Below, piece by piece: positions 59,988 through 64,000 of a DNA stretch of 64,000 nucleotides; positions within the stretch are counted from its first letter, which is position 1, and the number at the start of each line of letters is the position of its first letter. The notes under the pieces were generated by a model. It was not told where the DNA came from. It worked only from the letters and a program-made list of their open reading frames with translations, and made no database searches. The position numbers and the translations under genes are program-made. Origin of the DNA: Actinomadura litoris (GTDB taxonomy: Bacteria > Actinomycetota > Actinomycetes > Streptosporangiales > Streptosporangiaceae); the NCBI RefSeq assembly GCF_009733595.1, contig NZ_WOFH01000001.1:124001-188000 (forward strand), written 5' to 3'.

Positions 59988-61264
59988 GCCGAGGGGGCGA
60001 CGCCTCGATGGGGCATCGAGCAGTGATCACGGGAATCGGTGTGACGGCACCGGGCGGCATCGGGACGAAGGCGTTCTGGAACCTGCTCGCCGAGGGACGC
60101 ACCGCCACCCGCACCATCAGCTTCTTCGACCCGGCGCCGTTCCGGTCCCGGGTCGCGGCGGAGATCGACTTCGACCCCGAGGCGCACGGGCTCGGGCCGC
60201 AGGAGATCCGCCGGATGGACCGGGGCGCGCAGCTCGCCGTCGTCACCGCCGCCGAGGCGCTGGCCGACAGCGGGCTGGAGCAGGGCGACCTCGACCCGCA
60301 CCGGGTCGGGGTCACGGTCGGCACGGCGGTCGGCGCGACGATGGGCCTGGACCAGGAGTACCGGGTGGTCAGCGACGGCGGCCGGCTCGACCTCGTCGAC
60401 CACGCCTACGCCGTCCCGCACCTGTACGACTACTTCGTGCCGAGCTCGTTCGCCAAGGAGGTCGCCTGGTCGACCGGCGCGGAGGGCCCGGCGACGGTCG
60501 TCTCGACGGGCTGCACGTCCGGGCTGGACGCCGTCGGCCACGCGATCGAGCTGGTCCGCGACGGCGAGGTGGACGTCATGATCGCCGGTGCGTCGGACGC
60601 GCCGATCTCACCGATCACGGTCGCGTGCTTCGACGCGATCAAGGCGACCACCGCGCGCAACGACGACCCGGAGCACGCGTCGCGGCCGTTCGACGGGTCC
60701 CGCAACGGGTTCGTGCTCGGCGAGGGCTCGGCGATGTTCGTCATCGAGAGCCTGGAGCGGGCGCGGCGGCGCGGCGCGCACATCTACGCCGAGATCGCCG
60801 GGTTCGCGACGCGGTGCAACGCCTTCCACATGACGGGCCTGCGCCCGGACGGCCGCGAGATGGCCGAGGCCATCTCGCGGGCGATGGACGAGGCGCGCAC
60901 CGACCCGGCCGACGTCGACTACATCAACGCGCACGGGTCGGGCACCAAGCAGAACGACCGGCACGAGACCGCCGCGTTCAAGCGCAGCCTCGGCGAGCAC
61001 GCCTACCGGGCCCCGGTCAGCTCGATCAAGTCGATGGTCGGGCACTCGCTCGGCGCGATCGGCTCGATCGAGATCGCCGCGTCGGCGCTGGCGATCGAGT
61101 ACGACCTCGTCCCGCCGACCGCGAACCTGCACACGCCCGACCCCGAGTGCGACCTCGACTACGTCCCGCTCACCGCGCGCGAGCAGCGCACCGACACCGT
61201 GCTCACGGTCGGCAGCGGGTTCGGCGGCTTCCAGAGCGCGATGGTGCTGCGGAGCGTCGCATGA
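59984..61264 (+). CDS. Type II polyketide ketosynthase alpha (KS-alpha)
   Basis: A 426-residue ketosynthase. Catalytic Cys177 lies in [11 protein letters not shown], His317 in [11 protein letters not shown], and Lys349/His354 in [13 protein letters not shown], so the condensing triad is complete. It works with KS-beta as a heterodimer that extends malonyl units on ACP to a poly-beta-ketone. The ATG at 59,984 overlaps the cyclase stop; a second ATG eight codons later is possible. ATGA overlap with KS-beta follows. Confidence 0.95.
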   Translation: MSRGGDASMGHRAVITGIGVTAPGGIGTKAFWNLLAEGRTATRTISFFDPAPFRSRVAAEIDFDPEAHGLGPQEIRRMDRGAQLAVVTAAEALADSGLEQGDLDPHRVGVTVGTAVGATMGLDQEYRVVSDGGRLDLVDHAYAVPHLYDYFVPSSFAKEVAWSTGAEGPATVVSTGCTSGLDAVGHAIELVRDGEVDVMIAGASDAPISPITVACFDAIKATTARNDDPEHASRPFDGSRNGFVLGEGSAMFVIESLERARRRGAHIYAEIAGFATRCNAFHMTGLRPDGREMAEAISRAMDEARTDPADVDYINAHGSGTKQNDRHETAAFKRSLGEHAYRAPVSSIKSMVGHSLGAIGSIEIAASALAIEYDLVPPTANLHTPDPECDLDYVPLTAREQRTDTVLTVGSGFGGFQSAMVLRSVA

Positions 61265-62490
61265 AGTCGGTGGTGATCACCGGGACCGGTGTGACCGCGC
61301 CCAACGGCCTCGGCAAGGACGACTTCTGGGACGCGACCCGCGCGGGCCGCACCGGCATCGGGCCCGTCGGACGGTTCGACGCCACCGGGTACCCCTCGAC
61401 GCTGGCCGGCGAGGTCCCCGGGTTCGTCGCGCGCGACCACCTGCCGAGCAGGCTGATCCCGCAGACCGACCACATGACGCGGCTCGCGCTGGTCGCGGCC
61501 GACTGGGCGCTCGCCGACGCGGGCATCGTCCCGTCGGAGTGGCCCGAGTTCGGCATCGGCGTCATGACCGCGAGCTCGTCGGGCGGGTTCGAGTTCGGGC
61601 AGGGCGAGCTGAAGAACCTGTGGAGCAAGGGCGGCCAGTACGTCAGCGCCTACCAGTCCTTCGCCTGGTTCTACGCGGTGAACAGCGGCCAGATCTCGAT
61701 CCGCAACGGGCTGCGCGGGCCCGGCGGCGTCCTCGTGTCCGACCAGGCGGGCGGGCTGGACGCGGTCGCGCAGGCGCGCCGGCAGATCCGCAAGGGGGGC
61801 GGCCTGGTCCTCGCCGGAGGCGTGGACGGGTCGATCTGCCCGTGGGGCTGGGTCGCGCAGATCGCGGGCGGGCGGCTGAGCACCGACCCCGACCCGGGAC
61901 GGGCCTACCGCCCGTTCGCCGCCGACGCCGCCGGGCACGTCCCCGGCGAGGGCGGCGCCCTGCTGGTGATGGAGGAGGAGGACGCGGCGCGGGCGCGCGG
62001 AGCGCGGATCTACGGGCGCGTCGCCGGCTACGGCTCCACCTTCGACCCGCACCCCGACACCGGGCGCGAACCCGGCCTGCGCCGCGCGGCGGAGATCGCG
62101 CTGCGGGACGCGGCGCTCCGCCCGTCCGACATCGACGTGGTGTTCGCCGACGCGGCGGCGATCCCCGACCTCGACCGGGTCGAGGCCGAGGCGATCAACG
62201 CGCTGTTCGGTCCGGGCGGCGTCCCGGTCACCGCGCCGCAGACCATGACCGGGCGCCTCAACTCCGGCGCCGGGCCGCTCGCGCTGAGCACCGCGCTCTA
62301 CGCGATGCGGGACGGGCTGATCCCGCCCACGCTCACCCGCGACCCGTCCCCCGCCTACGGGCTCGACCTCGTCCGCGACACGCGGGAGGCGGCCATGAGC
62401 ACCGCCCTGGTCCTCGCGCGGGGCCAGGGCGGGTTCAACTCGGCGATGGTCGTCGCCACCGCCGAGGCGCCCGTCGCCGCACCTGCCTGA
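61261..62490 (+). CDS. Type II polyketide chain-length factor (KS-beta)
   Basis: A 409-residue ketosynthase homologue in which the active-site cysteine is Gln162 ([10 protein letters not shown]), the mark of chain-length factors that decarboxylate malonyl-ACP and set chain length. It begins in ATGA overlap with KS-alpha, so the heterodimer partners are made together. Chain length (decaketide for angucyclines) cannot be stated from the sequence by eye, but the operon context favours it. Confidence 0.94.
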   Translation: MKSVVITGTGVTAPNGLGKDDFWDATRAGRTGIGPVGRFDATGYPSTLAGEVPGFVARDHLPSRLIPQTDHMTRLALVAADWALADAGIVPSEWPEFGIGVMTASSSGGFEFGQGELKNLWSKGGQYVSAYQSFAWFYAVNSGQISIRNGLRGPGGVLVSDQAGGLDAVAQARRQIRKGGGLVLAGGVDGSICPWGWVAQIAGGRLSTDPDPGRAYRPFAADAAGHVPGEGGALLVMEEEDAARARGARIYGRVAGYGSTFDPHPDTGREPGLRRAAEIALRDAALRPSDIDVVFADAAAIPDLDRVEAEAINALFGPGGVPVTAPQTMTGRLNSGAGPLALSTALYAMRDGLIPPTLTRDPSPAYGLDLVRDTREAAMSTALVLARGQGGFNSAMVVATAEAPVAAPA

Positions 62491-62514
62491 CCAGGCTTCA
62501 CGGAAGGAACCACG

Positions 62515-62772
62515 ATGTCCGAATTCACCGTCGAGGACCTCGGCCGCGTCCTGCGCGAGGCGGCCGGCGAGAGCGAGGTGGCGGTCGGCGGCGACAGCCT
62601 CGACACCGACTTCGCCGAGATCGGCTACGACTCCATCGCGCTGTTGGAGGCCGCCGGGCGGATCGAGCGCCAGCTCGGCATCCAGCTCGACGACGAGACC
62701 GTCGGCGAGGCCACCACGCCGCGCCTGTTCCTGGCGGTCGTCAACCGCCAGGGCTCCGCCGACGCCGCCTGA
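62515..62772 (+). CDS. Type II polyketide acyl carrier protein
   Basis: An 85-residue ACP. The phosphopantetheine attachment Ser40 lies in EIGYDSIALLE. Four-helix length is normal. It carries the growing chain between KS-alpha/KS-beta, ketoreductase and cyclases. GGAAGGAAC precedes the ATG. Confidence 0.94.
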   Translation: MSEFTVEDLGRVLREAAGESEVAVGGDSLDTDFAEIGYDSIALLEAAGRIERQLGIQLDDETVGEATTPRLFLAVVNRQGSADAA

Positions 62773-62811
62773 CACGTCCCGAACCGCAAGCGACCCCCGA
62801 AAGGAGCAACG

Positions 62812-63612
62812 ATGCCGACGACCGAGCAGCGCGCGCAGGAGGGCCGCGTCGCCCTCGTCACCGGCGCCACCAGCGGGATCGGGCTGGCCGTCACCCGGCG
62901 GCTCGCCGAGACCGGGCACCGGGTCTACATCTGCGCCCGCACCGCCGAGACCCTGCGCACGACGCTCAAGGAGCTGCGCGAGGAGGGCCTGGAGGTCGAC
63001 GGGACGCCCTGCGACGTCCGCGACCCGGAGCAGGTCAGGGCGTTCGTCACCGCGGCCGTCGAGCGGTACGGGCCGGTGCACGTCCTGGTCAACAACGCGG
63101 GCCGCAGCGGCGGCGGCGTCACCGCCGAGCTGCCCGACGAGCTGTGGCTGGACGTCATGAACACCAACCTCAACAGCGTCTTCCGGGTCACCCGGGAGGT
63201 GCTCACGACCGGCGGGATGCGCGGGCGCGGCCGGGGCCGGGTCATCAACATCGCCTCCACCGCGGGCAAGCAGGGCGTGGTGCTGGGCGCGCCGTACTCG
63301 GCGTCCAAGCACGGCGTCGTCGGGTTCACCAAGGCCCTCGGCAACGAGCTGGCGCCGCACGGCATCACCGTCAACGCGGTCTGCCCCGGCTACGTCGAGA
63401 CGCCGATGGCGCAGCGGGTGCGCAGCGGCTACGCCGCCGCCTACGGCGTGTCCGAGGACGAGATCCTCACCAAGTTCCAGGCGAAGATCCCGCTCGGCCG
63501 CTACTCCACCCCGGACGAGGTGGCCGGTCTCGTCGGCTACCTCGCGACCGACACCGCCGGGTCCATCACCTCGCAGGCGCTCAACGTCTGCGGCGGCCTG
63601 GGCAACTTCTGA
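62812..63612 (+). CDS. Polyketide C9 ketoreductase (ActKR-like)
   Basis: A 266-residue short-chain dehydrogenase with TGATSGIG (NADPH), Ser149 in NIASTAGKQG, Tyr162 and Lys166 in PYSASKHGVVGFTKAL, and the ending NVCGGLGNF typical of ActKR. It reduces the C9 carbonyl of the poly-beta-ketone, which guides first-ring folding. In ActKR the loop NNAGRPGGG gives the PGG motif tied to stereochemistry; here it reads NNAGRSGGG (Ser99). GAAAGGAGC precedes the ATG. Confidence 0.93.
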   Translation: MPTTEQRAQEGRVALVTGATSGIGLAVTRRLAETGHRVYICARTAETLRTTLKELREEGLEVDGTPCDVRDPEQVRAFVTAAVERYGPVHVLVNNAGRSGGGVTAELPDELWLDVMNTNLNSVFRVTREVLTTGGMRGRGRGRVINIASTAGKQGVVLGAPYSASKHGVVGFTKALGNELAPHGITVNAVCPGYVETPMAQRVRSGYAAAYGVSEDEILTKFQAKIPLGRYSTPDEVAGLVGYLATDTAGSITSQALNVCGGLGNF

Positions 63613-63647
63613 CCCCCGGTGATTTCCGAAGCGAAGGAGGAGAGACC

Positions 63648-64000
63648 ATGACAGCGCCATCCGGCCTCCACGAGGTCGAGCACACCGTCACGGTGCGGGC
63701 ACCGGCGGCCGAGGTCTACCGGCTCCTCGCCGACGTCGGGAACTGGCCGCGGCTGTTCCCGCCGACCGTCCACGTGGAGCGGCTCGGCGAGATGGACGGC
63801 GGCGAGCGGATCCAGATCTGGGCGACCGCCAACGGCGAGGCGAAGGGCTGGACGTCGCGGCGCCTGCTGGACCCCGAGGCGCGGCGCATCGAGTTCGCGC
63901 AGGAGGTCACGGTGCCCCCGGTCGCGGCGATGGGCGGCACCTGGATCGTCGACGCCGTCTCCGACGAGGAGAGCCTGGTGCGGCTGCTGCACCACTACCG
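63648..64000 (+). CDS. Polyketide aromatase/cyclase, first domain (cut by window end)
   Basis: The first 117 residues of an SRPBCC-type aromatase/cyclase. VEHTVTVRAPAAEVYRLLADVGNWPRLFPPTVHVERL is the START-like opening of ActVII/UrdL-type didomain ARO/CYC proteins that dehydrate and aromatise the first ring after C9 reduction. GAAGGAGGAGAG precedes the ATG. The frame is open to the window end; whether a second domain follows cannot be seen. Confidence 0.9.
   Translation, partial: MTAPSGLHEVEHTVTVRAPAAEVYRLLADVGNWPRLFPPTVHVERLGEMDGGERIQIWATANGEAKGWTSRRLLDPEARRIEFAQEVTVPPVAAMGGTWIVDAVSDEESLVRLLHHY

Overview
The window is very GC-rich actinobacterial DNA. GTG and TTG starts are frequent, many genes overlap by ATGA, and UUCG-capped or long GC-rich terminators are common. 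The gene content (DUF397 proteins with an XRE partner, BldC-like HTH, HATPase_c anti-sigma-like proteins, DUF574 methyltransferases, a TAP-like secreted hydrolase) suits a filamentous actinomycete. Streptosporangiales, for example an Actinomadura relative, is plausible, but the sequence alone cannot fix the genus. No rRNA, tRNA, IS element or CRISPR array was seen.

Region 1 (1-19,100) is mostly single genes and divergent regulator/target pairs: a membrane Ser/Thr kinase (cut by the left edge), an NmrA-like reductase with a TetR regulator, a secreted SapA-like protein, a MerB-type alkylmercury lyase homologue, two DUF574 methyltransferases, a PfkB sugar kinase with an MFS exporter under a divergent HxlR regulator, a MarR/nitroreductase pair, a three-gene operon (flavin monooxygenase, AraC regulator, Asp/Glu-racemase-fold protein with both cysteines changed to serine), a Tat-exported PhoD phosphatase, and a small protein ending in a RHIM/BASS-like amyloid motif.

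Region 2 (19,260-24,650) is regulatory and small-gene rich: BldC-like HTH, HATPase, an XRE regulator followed by three tandem DUF397 genes ending in a textbook terminator, a NUDIX hydrolase, a VOC protein, a MerR regulator diverging from an imine-reductase-like gene over a MerR-type promoter, and a small secreted protein.

Region 3 (24,806-43,032, all on the minus strand) is an 18-kb catabolic locus. It holds a Dpp-type ABC importer, a FadR-type GntR regulator, two thiolase-like/DUF35 pairs that lack the thiolase cysteine, a double-domain CaiB/BaiF CoA-transferase, a fused SCOT-type CoA-transferase, an amidase, an aldehyde dehydrogenase, an Ldh-type oxidoreductase and a metallo-beta-lactamase hydrolase. 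Most genes overlap by ATGA. A shared 27-bp operator-like sequence lies before gntR and before the transporter operon. The picture is import of a solute, amide or ester opening, oxidation to an acid, CoA activation, and C-C cleavage by retro-aldol chemistry. The substrate is unknown.

Region 4 (43,311-55,392) holds an MFS exporter beside a Pls/PosA-type single-module membrane peptide synthetase (poly-amino-acid type), a NarL-type two-component system facing a secreted TAP-like hydrolase over an 18-bp palindrome, a protein with two fused MarR domains, and an HTH/zinc-cluster gene pair.

Region 5 (56,220 to the right edge) is the start of a type II polyketide cluster: acyl-CoA carboxylase beta and epsilon subunits, FAD hydroxylase, TcmI-type cyclase, KS-alpha, KS-beta, ACP, C9 ketoreductase and an aromatase/cyclase cut by the window end. 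The order matches angucycline clusters (oxygenase-cyclase-KSa-KSb-ACP-KR-cyclase).
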